From Hormiphora californensis (taxonomy: Eukaryota > Ctenophora > Tentaculata > Cydippida > Pleurobrachiidae): 64,000 bases of DNA. The notes beneath the pieces are model-generated. The model saw nothing but the letters and a program-made list of their open reading frames with translations, made no database searches and had not been told where the DNA came from. The stretch is from NCBI GenBank assembly GCA_020137815.1, contig CM035352.1:2480131-2544130 (forward strand). The letters run 5' to 3'. The position numbers and the translations under genes were made by a program. Positions 31,768 to 45,623 of the stretch are shown one piece after another; position 1 is the first letter of the stretch, and the number at the start of each line of letters is the position of its first letter.

Positions 31768-31773
31768 TATAAG
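31768..31773 (+). promoter_or_regulatory. TATA box of actin
   Basis: TATAAG in an AGGGTATAAGGGC context; a start about 30 bp downstream would leave a 5' UTR of roughly 55 nt. Confidence 0.7.
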
Positions 31774-31853
31774 GGCTGGAGTTTTGTAACCAACTAGCTC
31801 ATACCCCAATTGCTAACTTTAACTGCTCCACACTCAACTAACTCTCTTGAATC

Positions 31854-33511
<1,658 letters not shown>

Positions 33512-34573
33512 ATGCCACAGAACTGTGTGTGTGAAATATGTGTGTGTGTGTGTGCTCCGTGTGAGAGATATGTGATTCCATCCCCCTTGCTAGCAAGGAA
33601 ACGGCCGAATTCTCAAGGAAGGAAAAGAAATGTATTTGTATTAATTTGTAGATTTACTAAATTTTGTACAAAGCTTTGCAAAACAGTTTGTTATACTTTT
33701 CTATCCTACCTAGCTCCATTGGATTTCGGAGCTTTACTTCAATTTGAAGTAAAGCTCCGAGTAAAGGTATCTTTGCATATAATCTAAATCATATAATAGA
33801 AAAAACGTTAGTTACCCTGATACCAATGGAGCTAGGTAGTGTTTTGAAACAGTCACGGTCTTTAGGGAATCTGAGATACTGAGCTACCCCCTCCCCTCAT
33901 CTTGGTCTTTTCTAATAGTAATAGTGTTTCATGCAAGCCATGATGGAAAATGATAGGGGAGACCCCAGTAACTCAGTCTTACATACACGAGACCCAGTGG
34001 CACGTTTGTTGGTACTTAGTAACGAACACGGAAGCTTCGGATGCGAGAAGCATTGCCGTCCTGTGTACCGTGCAGGATCTTGAAGTGTCCCTGACGTGGT
34101 GGAGGGATTTTGGAAGAAGTTCAATGTTGTTGCTGTCCAAATTATTCCCACGCTTTGCGCGCATACCTCTACATCTGAAACGTTTGGTTACCGCGCGTGC
34201 ACAACCTGCGACAGTTGTTATTTATAAACTGCATCTAAAATAGTTCTGCAGTGGAGTGAGAGTGCTTAACTGTTGTTGTGCCTGTTTTAGACATTGGATA
34301 CAGTATACAAGTTACAAAGAGACGACAGAAGCAAGGTTAGGGCGTGTAAAAACTAAATTGTAAAACTAAAACACTCGGATATTCTGCTGAGATAATGATT
34401 ACACATTGCCTTAGATCGATCAATTGCAAAATCTCACGTATTCACAATTCAATAGACAAACAAATATCCGTCAAAATTTTAGTTACACCTTCATATTACA
34501 ACTATTTACAAGAATACAGGTTATTTACAAATTAAACTCCCTAACTACCTAATATAAGTAAGTCTAAAACTCT
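33512..34573. other. Actin 3' region and convergent intergenic DNA
   Basis: Apart from the inverted-repeat element and a (TG)n run near 33530-33555, nothing is seen before the carrier gene. Confidence 0.6.
33706..33839. mobile_element. Small inverted-repeat element with internal hairpin
   Basis: A 17-bp perfect inverted repeat (CTACCTAGCTCCATTGG) bounds 134 bp. Inside, 33727-33760 is a near-continuous hairpin with 14-bp arms (CGGAGCTTTACTTC) and a 4-nt loop. It lies just beyond the actin 3' end and may be a MITE or part of the 3' UTR. Confidence 0.65.
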
Positions 34574-36524
34574 TCAGTCCCTCAACCCCATTTTTGTTAC
34601 AATTTTCTGTGCGTTGCTCATCACGATCATGCTAGTTCCATTGGCCAAGAAGCTCCTTAACGTACCTGGCCCAATGCCCCTGTAAAGTCCAAAAAATCCT
34701 CTTTCACGAACCGTCAGCATTATCCTCTGAGCCAATGGTGTATCCCTGAAAAAACGTGCATAATACTTTGGAGCATGATTTGTTACACAACTTGGTGACA
34801 TGGACCAATTACACAACAATGCATGATAGTGCCATGATTGTACCTTAATGATTAATACTGAATTTTAATGGGTCAACGGAGTGACATGACAAGCGTCAAG
34901 AGACTGATATGAAGGTTGTACGCCGTGTAGAAGCTGTTATGAACTAGATAATAAAGTGAATTGCACCTCTCTCACAGTCTCACAAATAGTGAGCATTGTC
35001 TACTCACTTTCCATAGTTTCCTTGGACCTGGCTCTTCATATTTTCCAACGGCCACACCATCCACCAGGCCATAGTGGCGGCTGTTCCTGACAAGAGAAAG
35101 GGTCCCAGGACGGGGGAGGAGAAGAATTGGGGAATGTTACGTCGAAATGAGTCTATCAGAATGAAATAGATTCCCATCAGTCCCACAGTTCTCAGCCATG
35201 TTACACTGAACCCCTGTGAGATATGTGTTATTAGGGCCATGGGAGAAAGAAAGAGAGGGTGGGGACAGAGCGAGTTTGTTAGCTGCTGTGATAAGCTTAC
35301 ATGTGAGTGCAATGGGATAATGGGATAATGGGATATTGGGACACATTCATCTCAGGAGTTCACGCAATTATATAGTACATATTATAAAACGGTACCTTAT
35401 ACAGTCCTCGGATTTCGTAACTTTGACCTGTCTGTCGTCGGATCTGGGGAGAAGTTTATCAAAAACATGTCAGTCAAGTAGCTTCGCATGTATTAACTTT
35501 GCATCACAAGGTTGTTCTAATTACCTTTGCCAGTTCCAGAGGTGACTCAATAATGGCACGGGCCGTTGAAGCACATACCCCAGCTAACAACACTCTCCTG
35601 TTGAAATATGAAATTAATTGAAACCACCAACAATCAACATCACTTCCACAACACCTCCCATGATACTTCTAACTCATTACTCACGGTTGAAGTCCGAAGG
35701 TTCCAGGGATCTCAGTTTTCAATGTCTCATGTCTATCACAATACGTGTACGCGGCTTCAAACACTGCAAACTGTGTTGATCGGAATATCCCTGAACCCCA
35801 GAGCGGTGGTACACAGCCCCTGGAGAGACAAAGGGTTGGTTTGAAGTTGTTACTTGTTATGTGGTTTGTATACATGATAGCAGCTAATAAAACAACTACT
35901 AATAAGACGTTGAGTACCCCCGTCATGTGATATACTGGAAAGTGGGAGAGAATCAAGAGCAAGGAAGACATCACGAATAAGGCGTGTACGTACCTATATA
36001 GCCCGATGAGTCCTTGTGTTCGGAGTGTTTTAGACAGCGTCCCTACCATCGTGGTCCTCTCAAAGCCACGTTGGGCCTGCATTTTAGTTTTGATGGTATC
36101 CAGCGGGTGTCCTACCATAACACTCGTGGTACCATATAGAACACCGACTGAGAAAAAATGAGGTATAGGTAAGTTATAACAACAGTGTAACACTTTGGAA
36201 TCATTGATAATACTTGCTCGATGTGTAATTCGTGAAACTCTTGTTATATGTTATCATGTTCTAACCCTCCTTTACATTTGTAAGGGGCGCACGAAACACA
36301 GTCTAGCTAGGCAATGAAGCTCATCATACTGCATAGTCTAGTCTCCAAGCCCATTTGGGGACTGGGAACTGCGTGTGATTCACCAATAAACTTTCTATCA
36401 CTTCCACACTAATTAGTAATTACCTAAGGTCTTTCTAAGTTTGATTTGCCTTGGATATTATTATACCTGTTAAACCAATGGCTCCCTCTTTCAACCATCC
36501 TGCTCGCGTTTCATTATGGGTCAT
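34574..36524 (-). CDS. Mitochondrial carrier family (SLC25) protein, 7 exons, 281 residues
   Basis: Minus-strand exons 36524-36467, 36147-35994, 35819-35685, 35597-35525, 35443-35396, 35213-35008 and 34745-34574 total 846 nt. The three Pro-X-Asp/Glu carrier signatures are present in the three repeats: GHPLDTIKTKMQAQ, SPLELAKIRRQ and WPLENMKSQVQG. Each is followed by the usual GLYRG-type glycine motif (QGLIGLYRG; RGLYKG; FGLYRGIGPG). Length is typical for an inner-membrane carrier with six helices. The transported substrate is not evident from motifs I can read. All phases agree. Confidence 0.92.
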
Positions 36525-37073
36525 TTTACTTTCGTTTCTTCATAGATAATGCTAGCAGCTAGGTAATGTCAAAAGTGAGAGTGGACAGAAAATAATTGGA
36601 GCATTTTTTTCTTTTTTCCAGTTTTTCTCCGCTCTCAAAAGACCAAATATTTTTTGTTACCGAAGTTGATTTTTTTTAAATATGTCCGCCCAGTGTCCGC
36701 CTAGTGCCCACCCTCGATTTTTTATTTTTTATTTGGCACAATTTATCTGAGATATATCCGGTTCTTGGTTAGATAGGGGCTTAAAATTTGGAGGTTAAGA
36801 AGAACTCGATACATTCTTTTTGACCTACAAATTTGAAGTCTCTATCTTATCAGGGACTGAAGCTATGACCTGTTATGCAAAAAAGGGGGCAAAAAGTTTT
36901 AAAATCCGACTTTTTATGAGTCAAATTTTCTGGGCGCCGTTACGATCTGGGTGTTTGGAGGCCTGTTTACAGGTGCGCGCTGCCAAAAAAGTTGATTCAC
37001 TAAAATGGCTCTAACCGCCAAACCACTCAACCGTTTTGGCTGATTCAAAGTTTATCTGGTAGGGAATGTCAAG

Positions 37074-37131
37074 GCCTAACCCCAACCCAAACCCCAACCC
37101 TAACCCTAACCATACTTTAGCCCTAACCCTA
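37074..37131 (+). repeat. Telomere-like CCCTAA array (left arm)
   Basis: Degenerate CCCTAACCCTAACC units. The reverse-complement array lies at about 39866-39920 in the opposite arm. Confidence 0.75.
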
Positions 37132-37741
37132 AAAAACCGTTTGTCAGCACTCCCAAAACACCCAGATTTTAACGCTGGCCAAATTTTCTCTCTTATCTGT
37201 TTAAAAAAAGGTAAGGTCCTTAACGCGCGCGCAAAGCTCAGCCACGCGCAAAAAACGAAATAGAGACGCGCCGCGCTAAAGTGAGCCCTTAAAATAAAAA
37301 AATACAAAATCGGAAGCTCAAAACCCAGTGGGCCAGCGTTAAAATCTGGGTGTTTCGTGAGTGCTGACGGGCGCGATAAGGAACCATAATAAAGTTCAAG
37401 AGCCTCCAAGAGCGCACCCAATCCAAGAGAGACCAAAATCAAGAGCGCACCACAATCAAGAGAGACCAAAATCAAGAGCACACCACAATCAAGAGAGACC
37501 AAAATCAAGAGCACACCACAATCAAGAGAGACCAAATCAAGAGCGCACTACAATCAAGAGAGGCCAAATTCAAGAGCGCACCACATCTGATATCTTCTGG
37601 ACAGGGAGCTCTCTTGATTGTGGTGCGCTCTTGATTTGGTCTCTCTTGATTGTGGTGTGCTCTTGATTTGGTCTCTTTGGTCTCTTTGGTCTTTTCAACA
37701 CTACTTTAAACAAATTAATTTGAGGCGTGAGCCTCTAGGTA

Positions 37742-38856
37742 GTGATGGGAACGAACGACAACGAGGGCGATAACCCTACGAATGAACGATTGATAAAATC
37801 AGTGAATGACTATGTTTCGGAGATCATGAGATTGGAATACGCGGGAACCTCGGAAGAGATGAATGTTGAACCTCAGCTGGTAACAGATAGCTACAACTTT
37901 TTCAAACATTTTCCTGAGTCAAAACTGACCCCTGATAGTGCTGGTACAGTTTATAAAGATATAAACACCTATTTTAGACATTCTCTCAAGAACTTATCTA
38001 AAGAGGAAATAATTGACGCCACATGTAAAACGTTTTTGTCCAGTGAAACTTCTCAAATGTGCAATGCACAGCCTTGATGAGATTGTTAGTACGAGGAAAC
38101 TCGAGGAGGAGTTACGAAAGTGCAAGGAAGAACTTGACCGCCACCGTGTCAATGTGATTGAGCTACAACAAACCGTTATTAACGCCCAAAAGGAGCAACT
38201 GAGTTCCGTAAAAACTTCAGTGCAGAAGGTGAAAGCCTACTCTACTGTACTGGCTCAAAACTGTGCCGCAGTCTCTCCGGTGGTGAGAAAGTCTTCTCAA
38301 GATCCTGCTTCCACACCATCGTCCGACAGGGAGAAAAACCTTGTTATTTTCGGTATACCAGAAACAACTGACCGCCTGACTAGGAATAAAGTCCATTTTT
38401 TTTCAACTGTTCACCCAAAAACTGAAATTTAATAAAAATTAGAATTTCGGTGGCGCGCGCTATACGTTAACATGTGATAAACGCGCAAAACAATTCCGCG
38501 CACGACTTTGGGGGGTGAACAGTTGAAAAAAAATGGAGTATAGTGTTGATGGTGTGTTTGCCGAGTTGAACGAAAAACCAAAAGTTAACTCAATGAAACG
38601 TATCGGCGAGAGAAACGAGAAGGGCCCTCGGCCAATTTTGGTTTCTTTTGAAAGGCGAGCAACACTTTTGGCTCTGCTGAAAAAATCACGACAGCTCAAG
38701 AACTCGGAACATTTTTCAGCTGTTTACCTGTCACCTGATTTAACCCCGATTCAAATTAGAGAGCGAAAAACTCTTATAAACACGATGAAAAAACTCCGCT
38801 TAGAAGACCCGAGTGGAAAGTACTATATTAAAAACAATATAATCCAAGTTGGATAA
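37742..38856 (+). pseudogene. Non-LTR retrotransposon ORF1-like fragment, disrupted
   Basis: Two frames (37742-38077 and 38013-38395) overlap out of phase. They encode an N-terminal region and a coiled coil (ELRKCKEELDRHRVNVIELQ) followed by KNLVIFGIPETTD, the typical start of the RRM-like domain of CR1/L2-type ORF1 proteins. After a 146-bp insertion the frame resumes at about 38533, with NSMKRIGERNEKGPRPILVS and LSPDLTPIQIRERKTL, the rest of that domain. No endonuclease or reverse transcriptase follows, so the copy is dead or 3'-truncated. Confidence 0.7.
38392..38537. mobile_element. 146-bp MITE inserted in the LINE ORF1 fragment
   Basis: Perfect 25-bp terminal inverted repeats at 38392-38416 and 38513-38537 (TTTCAACTGTTCACCC core). 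It splits the ORF1 RRM-like domain. The subterminal TTTTTTCAACTGTTCACCC resembles the ends of the 40100 and 63456 elements. Confidence 0.85.
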
Positions 38857-39065
38857 TATTTTTCTTATACACTGTTACTCTAGTTTAGTAAGCCCGCTTT
38901 AGGTAACTGCTGAAGCCTGTTGGCCTTTCAGCCTAAAAGCATACATATAATTTTATATGTATGTAAGTGTAAGAGCGGGTAGGGTCGTATATATTTTTAA
39001 TCTATATTGACTCTGTTATAAATGTTGTAATTGATATTGATATTGATATTGGTGTGCTCTTCGCG

Positions 39066-39390
39066 GGCCAGGGCTGGCTCCAGCCCGATATTTCTGGGGG
39101 GGGGGGGGGGGTCCAGGGGGCGACGCCCCCGGAAATTTTTTAACTAAATCAAGCAAATTTTAGGGTTTTTAATCATTTGTGACGTCTACTTTCTAGATTT
39201 TTGAATGCCACAATGCTCTCTCTCTCTCTCTCAGTGATGTTCACTAGGTGATTTAAATTCGGTTGTGATCAGTCAAAAATTTTACTGAAAATTTTGTATT
39301 TTTGGGGTGGTTTCCCAATCCAAATGGTCTCAAGAATTTTTGGGGGGGGTGTGCACCCCCCCGCATCACCCCCCTGGAGCCAGCTTCGCG
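39066..39390. mobile_element. Probable inverted-repeat element with G/C runs
   Basis: GGCTGGCTCCAG next to a G run on the left and CTGGAGCCAG after a C run on the right form short inverted ends. No ORF. Confidence 0.45.
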
Positions 39391-40097
39391 CGGCCAGTGT
39401 AGGAGTGGCCGCGTCACCAAGGTGTGCTCTTGATTTTGGTCTCTCTTGATTGTGGTGTGCTCTTGATTTTGGTCTCTCTTGATTGTGGTGCGCTCTTGAT
39501 TTTGGTCTCTCTTGGATGGGGTGCGCTCTTGGAGGCTCTTGAACTTTATTATGGTTCCTTATTATAATCTGGGTGCCTTGCGGCCTGTTTACAGGTGCAC
39601 GCTACCAAAAGAGTACACTTAGACCGACTTTTTTGAAAAAAGTTTTTTTCAAACGGCTATAGCCACGCAACCACATGTCCAATTTGAGTAAACTAAACGG
39701 TAACTGATAGAGAATCGATAGCCCTAACCGATAACCCCAAACCAAACCCTAACCAGACCCTAACGGATAGCCCTAACCCGTCACGCGCGCTAAAACAACG
39801 AATTGTTAGCAATGAAAGGCACCCAGATTTTAACGTTTTCCAAATTCCAGTGCTGACAAACGGTTTTTTAGGGTTAGGGCAAAAGTAGGGTTATGGTTAG
39901 GGTTGGGGTTTGAGTTGGGGTTAGGCCTTTCCTACCAGATAGACTTTGAATTAGCCAAAACGGTTGAGTGGTTTGGCGGTTGGAGCCATTTTACTTTTTA
40001 GTGAATCATTTTTTTGGCAGCGCGCACCTGTAAACAAGCCACCAAACACCCAGATCGTAACGGTGCCCCAAAACCCAGTCGTTTTTCTTTTTGTTTT

Positions 40098-40322
40098 TAA
40101 AGTCGGATTTTTTGAAACTGTCACCCCCCTGAGTTTTCAAATTTCTTTAAATGACCATAAGTCCGGTTCCTTGATGAGATAGAGACTTGAAATTTGGAGG
40201 TTATAAAGATCTTGCTAAGTTCTTCCGAACCTCCAAATTTCAAGTCTCTATCTTATCAGGAACCGGAGATATGACAAATTTGTTATTTCAGGGGGGTGAC
40301 AGTTTCAAAAAATCCGACTTTA
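40098..40322. mobile_element. TA-flanked MITE, copy 1
   Basis: Ends are perfect inverted repeats of about 33 bp (AAGTCGGATTTTTTGAAACT... and its complement) flanked by TA, as for Tc1/mariner-type insertions. The centre holds a second palindrome (AACCTCCAAATTTCAAGTCT in both orientations). A relative is at 63456. Confidence 0.85.
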
Positions 40323-41306
40323 CTTTGTTGAGAGGGATCCCTAAAAAAGTCCAGTATTTACACCAGTTAAGCCATTACGGTTTTAAGTTTTTCCCACGGT
40401 AGCGTGGGAAGAAAAATTTCGAAATCTGTGCTGTGATTGGCTTAAAATTTCCATCATCAGAAATTTCAGCCAATCACAGCGCACTGGTGTAAACGCTGTG
40501 TAAAAACTCTGAAAGTTTTCTATTCCCGCCCTCCTTATCGTGAAAACCACCACTTTAGGAAGTGTGTGTGTTCGTATAGCGTTGGATATCAATACGGACA
40601 CCGAATTATTTACACTAGAAAGTGGTATATTAAATGCATATATTACAAAACAGAACAAATTGAGAAGCAAAATCAAACCTGAAATTCTCACACCCTGCAC
40701 CGACTCCAAGAGTTCCAATATTACAATTTCCACAGATAAAGTTTTAACAATCACATTGCGTGTAGTGGGTGGCCTCCAAATATGTCAAAATATATTTAAA
40801 TTATCATTTGGGGTCATTTAGACACTTTAATTACATGTAATTACCCTTTAATTACATTTGATCACATTTTGATTACATTTAATTACTTCCAATTACATTC
40901 CAATTACTTCAGGACCTCGAGAGCTTTCGAACACACCCTAGAACACCTTTCTACTCCTCTTAGTTCCTGAGATCTGCATACCCCTTATTTTGACTGTTTC
41001 TCGCGTCCTACCCCTTATACCATCGCTGCACCCCCTATAAGTCGCGGGACCCCGAGAGCTTTCAAAAATGTACACTTGCCTCTCCCGGGTTCGATCCTGG
41101 CCTAGTCCTAGTCGTCTAGTCCACCAAGCTACGATTGGCAGGAGCTCTCTTGAGAGAGACTCCAAAGTGACACGATTGCATACACTAGAATACAATCTGA
41201 TTGTTGTTACACTTGTTTTCATGGGTCCGACTATATTTTATTCGCACACTCTCTGCTCTAGAAAGTTATACTATCACCTACCACCTTTTTAGAAAGTGAT
41301 GAGATA
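40323..41306. other. Repeat-rich intergenic region with SINE copy 2
   Basis: At 41088-41097 lies a perfect Pol III B-box (GGTTCGATCC), preceded by GTACACTTGCCT. It is followed by CCACCAAGCTACGATTGGCA, matching the body of the SINE at 14080. TTAATTACATTTGATTACATTT-type repeats lie at 40825-40910. No gene is convincing. Confidence 0.6.
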
Positions 41307-41594
41307 ATGTCCGTGTTTCACAGTACCCAACCGATGCTATGTGATGAGGCCTGGTTCAACACTGTCTCTATCTATGACGATGAAGCCTACATTGAGGCAC
41401 TAGAGGCCCAGGCTCTAAACTGGAAGGTCCAATATGAAACGTGCGGTTCGGCGGTGCTACCCATTGGAAAATCGTCAGAACACGAGGGATCCCAGGAGGA
41501 TGAGGAAGTGATACAGGAGGAGATGGGTAGTGATTCAGAGTTTGATGACGCATCACCCGAACTAGTTCAACAATCAATAGACATGACTTTCTGA
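41307..41594 (+). CDS. Small acidic protein, 95 residues, unrecognised
   Basis: Open frame from ATG 41307 to TGA 41592-41594. The N-terminal half is folded-looking (MLCDEAWFNTVSIYDDEAYI, EALEAQALNWKVQYETCGSA); the C-terminal half is acidic. The stop codon overlaps an AATAAA signal at 41594-41599, so the 3' UTR would be only tens of bases. A TAG acceptor after a T-rich tract at about 41283-41293 suggests an upstream exon or spliced 5' UTR. DONSON begins 238 bp downstream on the same strand. Family not recognised. Confidence 0.6.
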   Translation: MSVFHSTQPMLCDEAWFNTVSIYDDEAYIEALEAQALNWKVQYETCGSAVLPIGKSSEHEGSQEDEEVIQEEMGSDSEFDDASPELVQQSIDMTF

Positions 41595-41832
41595 ATAAAC
41601 TTGTGACTCGATATTATATATTGTTGTTAATATGTTAACTTGTTGGTCAGTTACTCAATTGATAGCCATAACAACAATTACTTGGTAACCCATAACCCCT
41701 CATAGGATCCTCAGTATCCCTAGGTACGGTGTAACACCCCCTCTCTTACTACTAACCCTCTATATTGTATAGCATCTGTAACACCCCCTCTCTCACTGCT
41801 AACCCTTTATATTTTATAGCATCTGTAACAAA

Positions 41833-44800
41833 ATGAGTAACCAGTGTCTAAGACCCCCGTCAATTATGAAGTTAAAAAGGAAAAAGTTTGCCAAGAGAGA
41901 AGAAGCAGCTTCCCCTTATTTGAAAGAGACAACCAAACCTATTAACAAAAAACCGGTGGGTACTATTTGTTTCTCCATTTTCAAAATCTATGAATTTTAT
42001 TTCACTCTTTGGATATCTAACGTTCAAATATGTTTCAGAGTTCTAGTACTAAATCGACAGTAAATCCGTTTAAGAGCAAATCACAGAATTTATTTGATCT
42101 TAAGACAAGATCAAAATCTGAAGCCGACCGAGGCCTTTATGACCAGCTTAGCAAGCCTTCATTCCAGAAAACTGTGAGTAATCCTAACTCGAATGATTTG
42201 AAGTTGGTTAAACAAGTTACAAGATATAGTATTTTATACCTCTCTATTTTCAGAAAAGTCTAGATTTAGGATACGTTCTTCCTACTGAAGTTTCAACAAA
42301 AAACCAGGTAAGAGAGGTCAGCGATGTAATTCAGTTCTATAACCAATAATGGTCTGGTAATAGTTCATTATTACAACTGTTTCAGGATGCAGTGAAAGAG
42401 AGGGAGCGTTTAACAACACTCCCCCTCGATTGGTCATTGAAAACAGAATACAGGATCACCAGTAATAGTCCCTTTAAATGGTGTACTGGCATGAAGGCTG
42501 CAGACGAGGCTGATGTTACTAATACCTTCTCTTCCTCTCACCTCACTTCAGAGGTTTGTAACCGGCCTTTATGTCCATTTCTTCTCGTTTTCTTGTGTTA
42601 GTTTTTAGAGTTAGATCCTACCTACCCCCTAATTAATCTTTCAATCCTGAATTGACCATGATATTTGTGTAATATAATATGATTCTTTTGTAGGAGAAAC
42701 AAGCTAAGGTTAAATTACAGTGCAGTTTGTCTCATTGGATCTATCCTAACATACCCTGGCTCAAGGTCTTCCCCAGAGACATATCAAGCGCCAGGTAGGG
42801 GAAGAATGAGACAGAGACAGGGACAGGGACAGGGACAGGAACAGGGACAGAGACAGAGACAGAGACAGAGACAGAGACTGAGACATAGAAAGAGACTGAG
42901 ACTGAGACTGAGACTGAGACTGAGACTGAGACTGAGACTGAGACTGAGACTGAGACTGAGACTGAGACTGAGACTGAGACTGAGACTGAGACTGAGACTG
43001 AGACTGGAGACTGATCATTAGTTTGGCAAACTACTAATATCTTCACTCTCCCTCATAGTAAATCAGACCAAACAACACTCAAACAAGATGCTGTATCTGC
43101 ACTTCTACGTGATTGGTAAGTTCGCTGAGCTTGAAATTCCTTACCACTTACCTGGTTTCGGTCCCGATCCAAAGTTGAATGTTTCTCCATGTCTGTAAGG
43201 CGCGATGCAGGGCCAGTTAGAAGACTCGCGCGCAGGAGAGTTTCGCGCTCAACAAGACCAAACACAACTTCAGCACCATTCCAGGATCCCATCCTCTCTG
43301 TCTCCTTTATTCCCGGACACTGCAGCACCGGGTATCGTTTGGACCACCAGTAGAGAGGGATCCACTGTAGGCTTACCTTAACCTTAATCTTTCAGGGAGA
43401 GTTCATTTGAGAGTCTCTTTGGGATGCTGAAGTTTGGGAAATGTCCCTATTTCTACCTCTGTTCAAAGAACACTACAGTTCTCTTCAGGACCAGAGAGGG
43501 CGGAGAGGATGGGATAGTACATCGGCTACAGGCTTATGTTGTACCCACTACCCTTGGAGTGAGAAACGCATTGAAGCAAGAAGGTGCAAAACTTACCAGC
43601 TACCCCCTCTTCCCCTCCCCGTTCCCTCCAATAGATCTCCCCTCATATTTCTGAACTAAAGCAAAACATCGTGTGCTTTGAAACATTTTATCCACTAAAT
43701 CAAAAGTGCTAATTACTTCCCCTTTTTAGATATCGAGTACACTATGCCGCTTGCTGAGAAGAATTGCGAAACTGACATTGCAGGTTAGTGGTGGTTAATC
43801 TTACTACTTACTAGAGAGTGTGTGTGTGTGTGTGTGTGTGGCTCTAGGTTATAGCGTACCAAACTCTGCCGCACGACAGAACGGTGTTGCAACCTGTCAT
43901 AAAGTCTGTGGTCTGTATGAAAGATAATAGCTAAAATATCACGCTCAAATTTACACCAATCAAACAAATTTCTCTGCTATTCTAACTGTTTGTGGTCTGT
44001 ATTGGGGCACTCTCACGCAAGCTTTTTGTCTTGTCAGCTTCAGAGTCAGGAACAAGGTATCGTTTTCCTTGGAGAGAGTCTTGAGTATGGTTTGGTTTGG
44101 AATCACGATCGGTGTGGGCTGTGGATACCGTGTTTTGAATCTGAGGTGTACCATTGCCCATAGTTACCAGAGCAGGTTGCACGTGCAAGATGGTTCATCA
44201 TGGAAACAAGCCCACAATTCTGCACGTGCATCTGTTTACCCTTTACGTTATGCTTTCGTTTAACTCCAAATTGTTACTTGCAACTTGCACGGCTGGGGCA
44301 GCTGCCCTGGCTATATGGTGGGCCTACCGACGAGAGGATAAGGATGAGCCCAAGGATGACCAAACAGAAAACGAGGTACCCAAGGAGATTATTGAGGAGA
44401 CTGCTTTGGGAGAAGAAACAGTGGAGGTCAAAGAAGAAGTGACCGTGAATGAAGATGGAGTCAACATGTCAGGATCAGAAGGAGAAGCTGATGAGGATGT
44501 TGACATGTCAAGATCCGAAGAAGGAGAGGATGTTGGAGGCATGTCCCGAGGTCAAAGCATGCTATCCCTCTCCACTTCTACCACCCTGTGTAATAGCAGA
44601 GACAGGATGATGGGATCCATGGGCCTCATTATTGAGGAAGAAGAAGAAGAAGACTCGGATGAATATGAGGAAGGTGAAATCCTGGTGATTTCAGATAGTG
44701 AGGACTCTGAAGAGGAAGGAGAGGTTTCGGAGGCAGAGAGTGAAGGAGAGGTGAAGATAGAGGAGAACTCAGTGAACCTGAATGATGAGATGGAGGTCGC

Positions 44801-45589
44801 GACACAGAATGTGGATAACGAAGAGCCCAGGACACTTTCAACTGGAAGATCCTTCCCTCCCCCACCGCCTAGACAGATGACCTACGCAGAGTTTCGATCG
44901 CTCGCGATTGAAGCTGAGTGGCAGGAGGCGCTGGCACATGCCATGCGTATACCTGATATGAGTGAATTTTAGAACTTGACTTTTTATTTGAGATTTTATT
45001 GTAAGACGTGTAATGTAAAACAACTGTATATATTTTCACTTTTCAGCGCCTTGTAATAAACACAGCTGTTTTAATTTTTCATAACGCATCATCGGGTCTA
45101 TAATATCGCGTGTAATTGGTTGTGTAGTGGTTAGCTGCTCGTCTTGCATGCATAAGAAGGTCCCGGGTCCTAATCCCGGTCAGTTTCCCGATTAGTGTGT
45201 GACTACTTACTAGAGAGTTTAAATAAGGTTTATTATTTTAGATACTAGAGAGCCCAGGCAAAAGACCCAAAACTCCTCTCGCCCCCTACTGAATCCTCCC
45301 ACCCCTATCGAATCCTCTCAATATCTATTGACTGCTCTCGTCCCATATTATTCAGCACCCTCCCTCCCCCGCCCCCGGGCTATGTTGACCAACTCACCCC
45401 ATAATCCCCTTACAGCCAGTTGGAGTCCTACAACAACCCCCCCCCCCCGGTCTCTATGTCTCTCTCTCTCCCCCTCTACGTCTCCGTCTCTTTCCCTGTC
45501 CCCTCTCCAATGGATAGTCTCCATCTATCCCCTTCTCTCTTTATCCCTCTAACCCCATCATTCCCTCCCCCTCTCTCTCTCTCTCCCTA

Positions 45590-45623
<34 letters not shown>

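Larger units (their letters stand above)
36790..40090. mobile_element. 3.3-kb fold-back region: long inverted arms around a LINE ORF1 fragment
   Basis: The left arm (about 36790-37600) returns as its reverse complement at about 39418-40090. Shared blocks include the CACCACAATCAAGAGAGACC repeats (37400-37590 versus 39425-39520), CCGTTTGTCAGCACT versus AGTGCTGACAAACGG, CCCTAA-type arrays, and CCAAACCACTCAACCG versus CGGTTGAGTGGTTTGG. The arms are diverged and patchy. The middle carries LINE-derived coding sequence and nested elements. Confidence 0.75.

Noticed and set aside
42741-43046. Ser-Gln, Ser-Val and Arg-Leu repeat ORFs
   Set aside because: Translation of the GACTGA array in a DONSON intron.
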